From Acetobacter sp. (GTDB lineage: Bacteria; Pseudomonadota; Alphaproteobacteria; Acetobacterales; Acetobacteraceae), in NCBI GenBank assembly GCA_012517935.1, contig JAAYUA010000144.1, forward strand, positions 1 through 33,446: a DNA stretch of 33,446 nt, given 5' to 3'. Each line of letters opens with the position of its first letter. Position 1 is the stretch's first letter. The notes beneath the pieces are model-generated. The model did no database searches. It had not been told where the DNA came from and saw nothing but the letters and a program-made list of their open reading frames with translations. Positions 7,118 to 16,190 of the stretch are shown one piece after another. The translations under genes were made by a program, and so were the position numbers.

Positions 7118-7933
7118 TCAGCGGCGCAATTCCATCGTGATGGGCCCCTCACGACGTCCATGCGTGAACTGATCGACCATCTCATTGCCGCTGTCCATCA
7201 GGGAAGACGCCTTTCCTTGCCAGACCAGACGACCGCGATACAGCATCGCAGCTTCATCACCGATCCTCTGGGCTGACGCCATGTCATGCGTAATCGCAAT
7301 CGCAGTCGAGCCCAGTCGTTTCACGCAATCCACGATCAAACCGTCAATCACTGCCCCCATGATCGGGTCCAGCCCTGTCGTCGGTTCATCAAAGAAGAGA
7401 ATTTCAGGCTGATCGGCAATCGCGCGTGCCAGACCAACACGCTTCTGCATGCCACCTGAAAGTTCTGCTGGCGACAAATCTCCCACCGATGGATCAAGCC
7501 CGACCTGCATCAGAATTTCACCAGCCCGTTTCCGTGCCTCAACGCGATTGAGACGGGGATGACGATCCGCGCGTTCGCGCTTCCCCGGAGCCAGCAGGCC
7601 AAACGCAACATTTTCCCAAACCGAAAGACTATCGAACAGCGCACCGTTCTGAAACAGCATCCCGATCTCGCCGATCATTTCGGATCGTTCACGAGAAGAC
7701 GCCGTCACGATATCCTTGCCGCCAATCTCGATACTTCCTCCATCTGGCTCTATCAATCCAAGAATGCAACGCAGGAGAACGGATTTTCCACTTCCGGACC
7801 CACCGATAATGACAAAAGAGGTTCCTTCCTGGACATCAAGATCGATGCCATCGAGAACGACTTTTTCACCAAAGGATTTATGCAGTCCACGAATGCGGAT
7901 TTTAGGAACGGTGGCCATAGCTGCGTCAATCAT
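7118..7933 (-). CDS. mlaF: Phospholipid/intermembrane lipid transport ATP-binding protein MlaF
   Basis: ABC ATPase of the Mla/MCE lipid transport family, which powers phospholipid movement between inner and outer membranes. Walker A is GGSGSGKSVLLRC, the Q-loop lies in GMLFQNGALFDSLSVWENVAFGL, the signature is LSGGMQKRVGLARA, Walker B is ILFFDEPTTGLDPIMG, and the H-loop is AITHDM. The DSLSVWENVAF and LDPIMG segments are typical of MlaF-type rather than general ABC importers. The C-terminal tail (VDQFTHGRREGPI) matches the MlaF tail that packs on the partner subunit. The ATG at 7933 shares its A with the mlaE stop (TGATG), so translation is probably coupled. The substrate-binding MCE protein MlaD and periplasmic MlaC are not in the window. 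Confidence 0.93.
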   Translation of the reverse strand: MIDAAMATVPKIRIRGLHKSFGEKVVLDGIDLDVQEGTSFVIIGGSGSGKSVLLRCILGLIEPDGGSIEIGGKDIVTASSRERSEMIGEIGMLFQNGALFDSLSVWENVAFGLLAPGKRERADRHPRLNRVEARKRAGEILMQVGLDPSVGDLSPAELSGGMQKRVGLARAIADQPEILFFDEPTTGLDPIMGAVIDGLIVDCVKRLGSTAIAITHDMASAQRIGDEAAMLYRGRLVWQGKASSLMDSGNEMVDQFTHGRREGPITMELRR

Positions 7934-8718
7934 CACTGGGCAAAGAACAGGTCGGTCAGCAGATAGTCAAAGGCCAGCAACAGGATGGAGGCCGACACGA
8001 CTGCCGATGTTGTGGACGCCCCGACACCCTGCGCGCCACCTCTGCTCTTGTAACCATAATAACACCCCATCAGGGCGATCAGGAATCCGAAGACACCGGC
8101 TTTCACCAATCCCACCGTCACATCTTCCGCCTTCAGGGAATTGATGGTCGAAGTGATGTAAGATGTCGGAGAAAAGCCGAGTTTCACAACCGCAACGGTA
8201 AAGCCGCCCGCAACACCAAGGATATCCGCGACGACAACAAGCAGCGGCAAAGCCACCATCCCGGCAACAAGCCGCGGCGTGACCAGATATTTCATGGGAT
8301 TGGTCCGCAGGGTCGTCAATGCATCAATCTGATCCGTCACCCGCATCGTTCCGATTTCAGCAGCCATCGCCGCACCGACACGACCAGCCACCATCAGACC
8401 AGCCAACACAGGACCAAGTTCACGCGTCACAGACAGAACAACGATATTCGCAATCGCACTCTGCGCATGATATTGCGAGAAACCCGTCCAGGATTGCAGC
8501 GCAATAACGCCACCGGAAAACAACGCCGTCAGCGCCACAACCGGGAGCGACAGAAAGCCAGTGTCAAAAAAAGCCTTGCCGAAGACCCTCAGATAATAGG
8601 GAGGTCTTACGAGATTCGACAGGCCTTCCGCTGCGAACAGGGCAATCCCGCCAGCATGCTCCACCGCAGAAATAACGAAACGTCCGATCCGCCTGATGAT
8701 ACCGACAGCAGCACTCAC
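7933..8718 (-). CDS. mlaE: Phospholipid/intermembrane lipid transport permease MlaE
   Basis: A 261-residue MlaE-type permease (PF02405), first of the two-gene mlaEF unit on the reverse strand. The family hallmark lies in the middle: LSVTRELGPVLAGLMVAGRVGAAMAAEIGTMRVTDQIDAL, where the EIGTM/EQIDAL-type helix contacts MlaF. About five hydrophobic segments follow the interfacial N-terminal helix, and LRTNPMKYLVTPRLVAGMVALPLL is another conserved stretch. It forms the membrane channel through which the ATPase moves phospholipids. Between its start and ugd lie about 270 bp that contain no gene I can support. Confidence 0.94.
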   Translation of the reverse strand: MSAAVGIIRRIGRFVISAVEHAGGIALFAAEGLSNLVRPPYYLRVFGKAFFDTGFLSLPVVALTALFSGGVIALQSWTGFSQYHAQSAIANIVVLSVTRELGPVLAGLMVAGRVGAAMAAEIGTMRVTDQIDALTTLRTNPMKYLVTPRLVAGMVALPLLVVVADILGVAGGFTVAVVKLGFSPTSYITSTINSLKAEDVTVGLVKAGVFGFLIALMGCYYGYKSRGGAQGVGASTTSAVVSASILLLAFDYLLTDLFFAQ

Positions 8719-8992
8719 AGCATGTCTGCCTTTGGCGAAACGAACGGAAGGGATAAATCCAGAAATCTCATCGTTGATACGATGTCATGTTCCGTCAGCC
8801 AAAGCCAGTGCGAAGAAATCTTAATGCTCCACGATCTTGACCCATGACGACAGGCCCGCTTCAACATCCGGGAAAGTGACGTGGCGTTATTGCTGTCCGG
8901 TTCAACGGCCTGTGCCCGGTGCAGGAATCGCCGTCCGTGTCCGAATATCGACCGGGGACTGAGTGACAGACACCCCGAACAGGAGTCAAACG

Positions 8993-10336
8993 ATGCGTAT
9001 TGCGATGATCGGCGGCGGATATGTCGGCCTTGTTTCCGCTGCCTGCTTTGCCGAATTCGGCATTGAAGTCGCAGTGGTCGAAAACAGCCCCGAACGCCTC
9101 TCGGCGTTGCAGGACGGACGGATTCCCATCTACGAGCCCGGCCTCGACACACTTGTCGCCAGCAACATGCAGGCAGGACGCCTCTCCTTCGGCGATGACA
9201 TCGCCGCCGCCGTCAGGGGCGCGGAAGCCGTCTTCATCGCTGTCGGCACCCCTCCCCGCAACGGTGATGGCGCTGCTGACATGCAATATGTCCACGCTGC
9301 GGCGAAACAGATCGCTCAGGCCCTGACCGGCTATGCCGTCATCGTCACCAAATCAACAGTTCCAACAGGCACCAGCCGCCGGATTGCCGGCATCATCCGC
9401 GAAACCCGACCCGATGCAGATTTCGATGTCGCATCCAATCCCGAATTCCTGCGTGAAGGCAGTGCGATCGGTGACTTCATGCGTCCAGATCGCGTCATCA
9501 TCGGTCTCGATCTTGACGCACCAGACCGGGGAGCCCGCGCAGAATCCATCATGCGCCGTGTCTATCGCCCGCTGTCCCTGATCGAAGCGCCATTGCTCTT
9601 CACTGGGCTCGAGACAGCCGAACTGACGAAATACGCTTCCAACTCATTCCTTGCGATGAAGATTTCCTTCATCAACGAAATGGCGGATCTGTGCGACAAA
9701 CTGGGCGCCAACGTGCATGACCTCGCACGCGGGATGGGTCTTGATAACCGGATCGGCAAAAAATTCCTGCATCCGGGTCCGGGCTATGGCGGCTCCTGCT
9801 TTCCCAAAGATACCTTGGCCCTTTCCCGGATTGGTCAGGAAGCCGGGAGCCCCTGTCGACTGGTCGAAACCACGGTGCAGCTCAACGATGCCCGCAAGAT
9901 CGGTATGGCTGGCCGCATTATTGCTGCCTGCAATGGCGACATTGCGGGGAAAACCATCGCCGTTCTCGGGCTGACCTTCAAGCCGGAGACCGACGATATG
10001 CGCGAATCTCCCTCCATCCCGATCCTTCATCGTCTTTCCGAAGCCGGCGCCACCCTTCGGGTTTTTGATCCCGTGGGTCATGACACCGCACGACCAATGC
10101 TGCCGCCAGAAACCATTTACTGCACGGATGCACTCGACGCCGCGACAGGTGCCGATGCCCTGGTCGTGCTGACAGAGTGGAATATATTCCGGGCCATGTC
10201 CCCAACTGCCATCAAAAAGGTCATGGCCGGGAAAATCGTCGTGGATCTCAGGAATATCTTCGATCCGCAAGCCATGAAGGAAGCCGGTATGACCTATCAA
10301 TCCATAGGTCGCCCCGAGAAGATCCGTCATACCTGA
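8993..10336 (+). CDS. ugd: UDP-glucose 6-dehydrogenase
   Basis: Oxidises UDP-glucose twice with NAD+ to UDP-glucuronate, a precursor of acidic exopolysaccharides and lipid modifications. The 447-residue protein has an N-terminal Rossmann motif (MIGGGYVGLVSAACFAEFG), the VGTPPRNGDGAADMQYV loop, KSTVPTGTS, the substrate segment NPEFLREGSAIGDF, and the catalytic cysteine in GPGYGGSCFPKD (Cys269). The C-terminal domain holds GLTFKPETDDMRESPS. The ATG at 8993 has AGGAG 7 bases upstream; a GTG at 8963 in the same frame lacks support. Downstream, a 7-bp stem at 10403-10428 may mark the transcript end before argG. With the two glycosyltransferase regions it suggests glucuronate-containing glycans. 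Confidence 0.96.
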   Translation: MRIAMIGGGYVGLVSAACFAEFGIEVAVVENSPERLSALQDGRIPIYEPGLDTLVASNMQAGRLSFGDDIAAAVRGAEAVFIAVGTPPRNGDGAADMQYVHAAAKQIAQALTGYAVIVTKSTVPTGTSRRIAGIIRETRPDADFDVASNPEFLREGSAIGDFMRPDRVIIGLDLDAPDRGARAESIMRRVYRPLSLIEAPLLFTGLETAELTKYASNSFLAMKISFINEMADLCDKLGANVHDLARGMGLDNRIGKKFLHPGPGYGGSCFPKDTLALSRIGQEAGSPCRLVETTVQLNDARKIGMAGRIIAACNGDIAGKTIAVLGLTFKPETDDMRESPSIPILHRLSEAGATLRVFDPVGHDTARPMLPPETIYCTDALDAATGADALVVLTEWNIFRAMSPTAIKKVMAGKIVVDLRNIFDPQAMKEAGMTYQSIGRPEKIRHT

Positions 10337-10402
10337 TCTGACGACCAAACTGCCTAGATTCAGAAACAAAACAGCACTTCACCACATATCTTGACATGGA
10401 AA

Positions 10403-10428
10403 CAGCGGGAAACCCTGGTCACCCGCTG
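10403..10428 (+). other. Hairpin between ugd and argG
   Basis: CAGCGGG and CCCGCTG form a perfect 7-bp stem with a 12-base loop. No T-run follows, so a terminator is uncertain. A TTGACA at 10391-10396 just before it has no convincing -10 partner at 16-18 bases. Confidence 0.25.
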
Positions 10429-10531
10429 GCACCAACTGCCTGCCAATGCTAGGACGCGGACCTGATAGTGCAATCAAACAGTCGTCGTGGTCCGAACCAT
10501 CCATCCGGCCCGACACTCAAGGAGAGTCCGA

Positions 10532-11776
10532 ATGGCCGCCCCTGACACACAGAAAAAAGTCCGGAAAGTTGTCCTGGCCTATTCAGGCGGCCTCGATACC
10601 TCCGTGATCCTTCGCTGGCTCCAGACAACCTATGGATGCGAAGTCGTCACCTTCACGGCAGATCTGGGACAGGGCGAAGAGCTGGAGCCAGCCCGGAAAA
10701 AAGCCGAAATGTTCGGCGTGAAGGAAATCTTCGTCGAAGATCTTCGCGAAACATTCGTGAAAGACTTCGTCTTCCCGATGTTCCGCGCCAACACGCTGTA
10801 TGAGGGCCAGTATCTTCTCGGCACCTCAATCGCACGTCCCCTGATCGCGCAGCGTCAGATCGAAATTGCCGAACAGGTTGGCGCAGACGCAGTTGCACAC
10901 GGCGCAACCGGCAAGGGCAATGATCAGGTCCGCTTCGAAATCGCCTATTATTCGCTCAAGCCGGACATCACCGTCGTTGCCCCATGGCGCGAATGGGATC
11001 TGACATCCCGCACCCGTCTGCTGTCCTTCGCCGAAGAGCACCAGATCCCCATCGCGAAAGACAAGCGTGGCGAGGCTCCGTTCTCTGTAGACGCCAACCT
11101 CCTCCACTCGTCTTCCGAAGGCAAACTGCTTGAAGACCCGGCTGTCGGCCCGGAAGAAATCGTCTTCCAGCGCACGATTTCGCCTGAAGCAGCCCCGGAC
11201 AAAGTCACGGAAATCACCATTGATTTCGTCGCTGGCGATCCTGTAGCCATCAATGGCGTGGCCATGTCACCAGCAACCCTGCTGGCCCAATTGAACGAAC
11301 TCGGCAAAATCAACGGCATCGGACGCCTTGATCTGGTCGAAAACCGTTTCGTCGGCATGAAGTCCCGCGGCATTTATGAAACACCGGGCGGTACCATCCT
11401 GCTGACCGCACATCGCAGCATCGAATCCATCACGCTTGATCGTGAGGCCATGCACCTCAAGGACAGCCTGATGCCGCGTTATGCCGAAATCATCTATAAC
11501 GGTTTCTGGTTCTCCCCTGAACGCCGCATGCTGCAGGCTCTCATCGACACATCGCAGCAGTCCGTCACGGGCCGCGTCCGTCTGAAGCTCTATAAGGGCA
11601 ATGTGATCTGCGTTGGCCGTGAAAGCCCCAATAACAGCCTGTATGACACCCGCGTCGTGACGTTCGAGGATGACGAAGGTGCCTACAACCAGCAGGATGC
11701 GCAGGGCTTTATCAAACTGAACGCTCTTCGCCTGCGTCTTGGGGCGCAGATCGGCCGTCGCGGCGGAGCACTCTGA
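10532..11776 (+). CDS. argG: Argininosuccinate synthase
   Basis: Joins citrulline and aspartate with ATP to make argininosuccinate, the penultimate step of arginine synthesis. The 414-residue length is standard. The N-type ATP pyrophosphatase P-loop is [17 protein letters not shown] near residues 13-29. [32 protein letters not shown] and the C-terminal [11 protein letters not shown] are all conserved ArgG elements. ATG at 10532 has AAGGAG upstream (8 bases); the open frame extends to 10487 but without a ribosome-binding site or homologous residues. The next gene begins 12 bp after its stop, so cotranscription with the FKBP lipoprotein is likely. Confidence 0.97.
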   Translation: MAAPDTQKKVRKVVLAYSGGLDTSVILRWLQTTYGCEVVTFTADLGQGEELEPARKKAEMFGVKEIFVEDLRETFVKDFVFPMFRANTLYEGQYLLGTSIARPLIAQRQIEIAEQVGADAVAHGATGKGNDQVRFEIAYYSLKPDITVVAPWREWDLTSRTRLLSFAEEHQIPIAKDKRGEAPFSVDANLLHSSSEGKLLEDPAVGPEEIVFQRTISPEAAPDKVTEITIDFVAGDPVAINGVAMSPATLLAQLNELGKINGIGRLDLVENRFVGMKSRGIYETPGGTILLTAHRSIESITLDREAMHLKDSLMPRYAEIIYNGFWFSPERRMLQALIDTSQQSVTGRVRLKLYKGNVICVGRESPNNSLYDTRVVTFEDDEGAYNQQDAQGFIKLNALRLRLGAQIGRRGGAL

Positions 11777-11788
11777 AGTTTATTCCCG

Positions 11789-12301
11789 ATGAAAGATGCT
11801 GACATGACCCTGAAGACCCGTCTGGCACGCCATCTCGTCTCCATGGTGGCAGCAACCGCCATCACCGTCGGCCTGACAGCCTGTGGGCACAAGGAAGAAC
11901 CGGAACTTCCACCGGAGCAGATTTTTGCACAGGCTGTTGCGCAAAAAGGCGTTCAGAAACTGCCTGATGGTCTGGCCTATAAAGTTCTCGCTTCCGGCCC
12001 CAAGGATGGAGCACAGCCCCGTCAGGGCGATATGATGATGCTCATCTATGAAGGCCGTCTGCCTGATGGTTCCATCTTCGACAGTTCGGACCAGCATGGT
12101 GGCGGTGCCTACATGCAGATGCCTCTGGATGGTCTGGTCAAAGGCTGGATGGAAGCCCTGCCGATGATGCATGTCGGCGATACATGGATGCTCTATGTTC
12201 CAGCCAATCTGGGATATGGGCATCGTGAAATGGGCATTATCCCGAAAGACAGCCCGCTGATCTTCAAGATCCAGCTTCTTGGCGTCGCACCAGCCCGCTG
12301 A
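11789..12301 (+). CDS. FKBP-type peptidyl-prolyl cis-trans isomerase, predicted lipoprotein
   Basis: A 170-residue protein with a signal peptide ending in a lipobox (VGLTAC, Cys32), so probably a periplasm-facing lipoprotein. The FKBP domain covers about 55-168: GLAYKVLASGP, the strand LIYEGRLPDGSIFDSS, the loop PLDGLVKGWMEALPMMHVGDTWMLYVPANLGYG and the closing strand PLIFKIQLLGV, matching FkpA/Mip-like isomerases. It should help fold exported proteins. Aromatic active-site residues of the family are largely kept (Tyr at YEG, Phe at IFD, Trp at KGW, Tyr at LGYG). The ATG at 11789 has no strong ribosome-binding site; an ATG five codons later (11804) is an equally good start. Confidence 0.92.
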   Translation: MKDADMTLKTRLARHLVSMVAATAITVGLTACGHKEEPELPPEQIFAQAVAQKGVQKLPDGLAYKVLASGPKDGAQPRQGDMMMLIYEGRLPDGSIFDSSDQHGGGAYMQMPLDGLVKGWMEALPMMHVGDTWMLYVPANLGYGHREMGIIPKDSPLIFKIQLLGVAPAR

Positions 12302-12311
12302 CCCGGACGGA

Positions 12312-12349
12312 CCTATTGGCGGATATTCTTTCGGATCTCCGCCAATAGG
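12312..12349. terminator. Perfect 12-bp hairpin between convergent genes
   Basis: CCTATTGGCGGA and TCCGCCAATAGG are exact inverted repeats separated by 14 bases. The element lies 10 bp after the FKBP stop and 20 bp before the end of the convergent Cys-rich gene, so it probably ends transcription both ways, although neither strand has a T-run. Confidence 0.5.
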
Positions 12350-12368
12350 CCTACCAAAACAAGATATT

Positions 12369-12620
12369 TCAGCTCTTTTTCTTTTTATGAGCCGGCTTTG
12401 GGGGCTCAATCATGGCTCTGCAGGCTGGCGAGATCTTGTCCTTTTTCGCCTCCAGACATGCTGCAATCTTCTTTTCGTTGGGAATCGAAAATGTGCAGTA
12501 TTTAAGGGCATCTCCCTTGCATGCTGCCGTCTGTTCCGCACGCGTGGCTGCATGCGCAGTGCCAGACACTACGCTGACTGCGTATATGAGGACGCCAGCC
12601 ACAATGTATCTCACCCGCAT
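12369..12620 (-). CDS. Small secreted protein with one cysteine-rich repeat
   Basis: An 83-residue protein with a signal peptide of about 25 residues (MRVRYIVAGVLIYAVSVVSG, cleavage after AHA). The mature part carries ACKGDALKYCTFSIPNEK and CLEAKKDKISPACRAM: four cysteines at 34, 42, 55 and 67 in the spacing of the bacterial form of the cysteine-rich repeat (PF00839-like). It ends in a lysine-rich tail (HKKKKS). It is probably periplasmic with two disulphides; function is unknown. ATG at 12620 has an excellent AAGGAGG six bases upstream, which decides the start over an upstream in-frame alternative. It converges on the FKBP gene and diverges from the cytochrome c gene. Confidence 0.8.
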   Translation of the reverse strand: MRVRYIVAGVLIYAVSVVSGTAHAATRAEQTAACKGDALKYCTFSIPNEKKIAACLEAKKDKISPACRAMIEPPKPAHKKKKS

Positions 12621-12714
12621 TCGCTCCCTCCTTTTTGGACATCCATCATCATCTTCACTCGCAGACATTCAAACCTTTTCAAAACACTGTCGGTGTCTCC
12701 GGGTTCCTTCTCAC

Positions 12715-13164
12715 CTGAAGTTTATTCTTCCGGCATGTCTTTTGATCTTCCTTCCCGCATGCACAGCAAAAAATAAAAATCACCGACTTTACGCAACAAA
12801 CTGCGGCATATGCCATCACGGCGGACAGGGCATGGCCGGCTCCGTCCCGCCCCTGACGGGACGGATCGGCAGCATTGCGGCAACGGCTGAAGGACGGGAA
12901 TATCTGGCTGCAGTTCTGCTCAATGGGCTTGGCGGCCCCATTGTCGCCAATGGCCAGCGTTACTCTGCTGGAATGCCGCCTTTTCGCTATCTGAAGGATG
13001 CCGAAATTGCAGCCATCCTCACATGGCTTGCCGCGCAGAACACACCGCCCCCCTCCCCGGTCATCACCGAGCAGGAAATTGCCAACGCCCGGGCCCATCG
13101 AATTTCCTCCGGGGAAGTCGCTGAAATGCGTGAACAGCTCGATAAAATTCACCCTTTGCCCTGA
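12715..13164 (+). CDS. Cytochrome c family protein, predicted lipoprotein (start uncertain)
   Basis: A class I cytochrome c domain with the haem-binding CGICHH near residues 30-35, the loop GSVPPLTGRIG, and a probable axial methionine in YSAGMPPF, followed by the terminal helix LKDAEIAAILTWLAAQ. It would carry electrons in the periplasm, probably anchored by a lipid: FILPACLLIFLPACTAK reads as a lipoprotein signal with lipobox LPAC. The start is unclear. No ATG, GTG or TTG opens the frame just before this signal; CTG at 12715 would give a complete signal, whereas ATG at 12604 adds 37 residues that do not resemble a signal and overlaps the divergent gene's start. A TTG inside the signal (12739) leaves too little. 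A sequence error or a non-standard start is possible. Confidence 0.78.
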   Translation: MKFILPACLLIFLPACTAKNKNHRLYATNCGICHHGGQGMAGSVPPLTGRIGSIAATAEGREYLAAVLLNGLGGPIVANGQRYSAGMPPFRYLKDAEIAAILTWLAAQNTPPPSPVITEQEIANARAHRISSGEVAEMREQLDKIHPLP

Positions 13165-13250
13165 AACGACACCTTCCTCCGGACGGCCATCCATCAGGGC
13201 AATGAAATCGCTGCTTGACCGCCCTGCGTAAAGGCCGGAAAACAGCCGTC

Positions 13251-14246
13251 ATGCAACGCGTTTTCTCCGGCATCCAGCCGTCCGGCATCCCCCATCTGGG
13301 CAACTACCTTGGTGCTATCCGCAACTGGGTAACCCTGCAGCAAGATCATGAATGCATCTTCTGCCTCGTCGACATGCATGCCATCACTGTCTGGCAGGAC
13401 CCTGCTGAATTGCGGGAAAATACGCTACGTCAGGCGGCGATCCTTCTGGCGGCCGGGATCAATCCCGAACAGCACGTCCTGTTCAACCAGTCTGCGGTAA
13501 CGGCTCATGCTCGCCTTGCATGGATTTTCAATTGTGTCTCCCGGCTTGGCTGGCTGAACCGCATGACACAATTCAAAGATAAAGCCGGGAAAAACCGGGA
13601 AAATCACTCTGCCGGACTATATGTCTATCCCAATCTGATGGCCGCAGATATCCTGACCTATAAAGCAACGCGGGTTCCCGTTGGCGACGACCAGCGCCAG
13701 CATATCGAACTGGCAAACGATATCGCCCAGAAATTCAACAATGATTATGGCGTCGAATTTTTCCCGCAGATAGAAGCCATCATTCCTCCCGCAGCCGCCC
13801 GTGTCATGAGCCTGCGCGATGGCACGAAGAAAATGTCCAAATCAGATCCATCGGCCCAGAGCCGGATCGAAATGACCGACGATGCCGACACGATCAGCCA
13901 GAAGATCCGTCGTGCAAAAACCGATTCTGAACCCCTTCCTTCTGAAACCGAAGGGCTGACGGAACGCCCGGAGGCACGCAATCTTGTCGGCCTTTATGCC
14001 GCCATCAGCAACATCACAGCGCAAGAAGTCCTGAACGAATATAACGGCAGCGGATTCGGAGCATTCAAGGATGCGCTGGCCGAACGTCTGAGCGTCACGA
14101 TCTCACCCATTGCCGATGAAACCCGTCGTCTTCTGGACAATCAGGACCATCTTCTGAATGTCCTGCGCAAAGGTGCGGAGCGCGCCAGTGCAATTGCCGA
14201 ACCTATCGTCAGCGAAGCTGAAAAACTGGTCGGCTTTCTGAAATAA
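13251..14246 (+). CDS. trpS: Tryptophan--tRNA ligase
   Basis: Charges tRNA-Trp with tryptophan. The 331-residue class Ic synthetase has the HIGH-equivalent PHLGNYLGAI near the N-terminus (SGIQPSGIPHLGNYLG), the segment YPNLMAADILTYKATRVPVGDDQRQHIEL typical of TrpRS, and the KMSKS loop as TKKMSKSDPSAQS. The C-terminal helices match family length. The frame opens with TTG at 13215, but the ATG at 13251 aligns with known N-termini. Its stop lies 24 bp before the next gene, which is probably cotranscribed. Confidence 0.97.
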   Translation: MQRVFSGIQPSGIPHLGNYLGAIRNWVTLQQDHECIFCLVDMHAITVWQDPAELRENTLRQAAILLAAGINPEQHVLFNQSAVTAHARLAWIFNCVSRLGWLNRMTQFKDKAGKNRENHSAGLYVYPNLMAADILTYKATRVPVGDDQRQHIELANDIAQKFNNDYGVEFFPQIEAIIPPAAARVMSLRDGTKKMSKSDPSAQSRIEMTDDADTISQKIRRAKTDSEPLPSETEGLTERPEARNLVGLYAAISNITAQEVLNEYNGSGFGAFKDALAERLSVTISPIADETRRLLDNQDHLLNVLRKGAERASAIAEPIVSEAEKLVGFLK

Positions 14247-14270
14247 AGCCGCTGGGGAAGGAACGAAAAC

Positions 14271-14789
14271 ATGTCAGAATACGCGCTTCTTTCCCCTCCT
14301 CTGACTGAACAAATTCTGGAACGCTCTGCGCAGGTTTTGCAAAAGGCCCGAGAAAGCGGCCAGATGCTGGTAACGGCGGAAAGCTGCACAGCCGGACTTC
14401 TGGCCGCTGCTCTGACTTTTCACGCAGGTTCATCAGACGTCGTCGCGGGTGGTTTTGTGACCTATTCCAATGCCATGAAAACAGCGTTGCTCGGCGTCAC
14501 GACAGCAACCCTTGAACGCTTCGGGGCTGTCAGCAGCGAAACCGTCAGCGAAATGGCCTCAGGGGCCCGCAATCACGCCCCCGGCCTGCCCGTTTCTCTC
14601 TCCATTTCAGGCATTGCCGGTCCGGGTGGAGGCAGCGTGTCAAAACCCGTAGGCCTTGTCTGGTTTGGAAGCGCCTCCGCACGCGGTATACTGACCGATC
14701 ACAAGATTTTCCCCGGCGACCGAACACAGATCCGTTCCGCCGCCGTCCTCCACGCCCTTAATCTTCTGCACAACAGTCTGGAAACATAG
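14271..14789 (+). CDS. pncC: CinA C-terminal domain protein, nicotinamide-nucleotide amidase
   Basis: A 172-residue stand-alone CinA C-terminal domain (PncC), which deamidates nicotinamide mononucleotide to nicotinate mononucleotide and so recycles NMN from DNA ligase. Family motifs are plain: VTAESCTAGLLAAALT near 34-49 (Ser38-Cys-Thr-Ala-Gly), GGFVTYSNAMKTALLGV, GAVSSETVSEMASGAR and ISGIAGPGGGSVSKPVGLVWFG. The amino-terminal MoaB-like domain of full CinA is absent, as in many proteobacteria. ATG has GGAAGGAA about 6 bases upstream. Confidence 0.93.
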   Translation: MSEYALLSPPLTEQILERSAQVLQKARESGQMLVTAESCTAGLLAAALTFHAGSSDVVAGGFVTYSNAMKTALLGVTTATLERFGAVSSETVSEMASGARNHAPGLPVSLSISGIAGPGGGSVSKPVGLVWFGSASARGILTDHKIFPGDRTQIRSAAVLHALNLLHNSLET

Positions 14790-14866
14790 GCTTCCTCTTG
14801 CTTCCATACTCCGATTAATCCGTTGTAACAGAAACTGTTCCATCGTTTGTTTCCAGGGAAACACCT

Positions 14867-16018
14867 ATGTCAGAAACATCAGAACCGGAAACAAACCAAA
14901 CCCCTTCCCCCAGTTCAGGAAAAGTAACGCTCGGTTTTTCGCTGAACAAACGACAGATGAGAGCCCGAGAAATTCTGGCGTGTATCATCGTCGCTCTCGC
15001 GATTTATACAATCCAGGATTTTATCCCTGCCCTTGCGTGGGGAGTCGTCTTCGCCGTTGCCACCTCCCCACTTTATGAACGCGCCTGTATCCGCTGGCCT
15101 GGGGCCTCGAAAACGATCTGGCTGCCTCTTCTCTTCACGACCGCTCTGGCGCTCCTGTTCCTGGTCCCGATGATCCTGATCGCCCGGGAAGCCTTTCGGG
15201 AAGCCAGCGATATGCTCCTATGGACCCAGAACGCCCGACAGGACGGCATTCCGGTTCCAAACTGGGTTGGACAGTTGCCTTTTGCCCGGATGGCCCTGAC
15301 CGAATGGTGGCAGGAAAACCTTACCAATCCTCACCGCGTGCATGAATTTGTCACAGCGTTTAACAGGCACAGCCTGAACATGAGCCGGACGGTTGGATCA
15401 CAGATCGTCCACAGAAGCACACTGTTCTGCTTCTCCCTTCTGACTCTCTTCTTCCTGCTGAAAAACAACAAGAAAGTGCAGCGTCAGAGTATCATCGCCT
15501 CCCGTCGTTCATTTGGAAAACGTGGCGAACTGATTGCCCGCCAAATCATCGCTTCCATTCATGGCACGGTTGCCGGACTTGTTCTGGTCGGCGTGGGTGA
15601 AGGATTGCTGATGGGCGTCGTCTATCTGATCGCTGGGCTCTCCCATGCCGCACTTTTTGGCGTCATCACCGCTGTCGCCGCGATGATCCCTTTCTGCGCC
15701 ATGATCGCCGTCAGCATCGCTTCCGTCATGATCATCGCATCCGGGGCGGCACTTGCCGGAATCATCACATTCTGCATCGGATCTCTGATCATTTTCGTGG
15801 CAGACCATTTCGTGCGTCCCGCCCTGATCGGCGGCAGCACCGAACTCCCTTTCTTCTGGGTTCTTCTGGGAATCCTCGGGGGAGCCGAAACATGGGGATT
15901 GCTCGGGCTGTTCATCGGCCCTGCTGCAATGGCCACAGCCCATCTGCTCTGGCGGAACTGGACGCGCGAACGGCTATGTGAAGCCGATTCCTTATCTTCC
16001 ACCACAACACGAAACTGA
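14867..16018 (+). CDS. AI-2E family transporter (PerM/UPF0118)
   Basis: A 383-residue inner-membrane protein of the AI-2E/PerM family. A cytoplasmic N-terminus (about 30 residues, Pro/Thr-rich) precedes paired helices (LACIIVALAIYTIQDFIPALAWG, LPLLFTTALALLFLVPMILIA), a soluble central segment (about 110-195), and a C-terminal set of four or five helices. The conserved family block is in VADHFVRPALIGGSTELPFFWVLLGILGGAETWGLLGLFIGP. Members export small molecules or act as Na+/H+ antiporters; this substrate is not known. It begins 77 bp after pncC on the same strand. Confidence 0.9.
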   Translation: MSETSEPETNQTPSPSSGKVTLGFSLNKRQMRAREILACIIVALAIYTIQDFIPALAWGVVFAVATSPLYERACIRWPGASKTIWLPLLFTTALALLFLVPMILIAREAFREASDMLLWTQNARQDGIPVPNWVGQLPFARMALTEWWQENLTNPHRVHEFVTAFNRHSLNMSRTVGSQIVHRSTLFCFSLLTLFFLLKNNKKVQRQSIIASRRSFGKRGELIARQIIASIHGTVAGLVLVGVGEGLLMGVVYLIAGLSHAALFGVITAVAAMIPFCAMIAVSIASVMIIASGAALAGIITFCIGSLIIFVADHFVRPALIGGSTELPFFWVLLGILGGAETWGLLGLFIGPAAMATAHLLWRNWTRERLCEADSLSSTTTRN

Positions 16019-16190
16019 CAGAATTCCGGGCATAAATCGCAGCTATGAGCCACGCGCAGCCCGGCTGTCCATATCCATATGATGACTTTTCCTGTGTCTC
16101 TGGTGTTGGCTGACACAAAATAACAGCCAAAATGGCAGGCCGGCGCATGAAAAGTTACGCGGCCATATCTTCAGAAACGGGGATAACAGA

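Noticed and set aside
8719..8992. Possible gene between mlaE and ugd
   Set aside because: Open frames here run into ugd antisense or lack any feature; it is treated as a promoter region.
9644..10369. A 241-codon reverse open frame
   Set aside because: It is antisense to ugd, whose motifs are complete.
10391..10396. TTGACA upstream of argG as a promoter -35
   Set aside because: No acceptable -10 is found 16-18 bases downstream; the region is taken up by a 7-bp hairpin.
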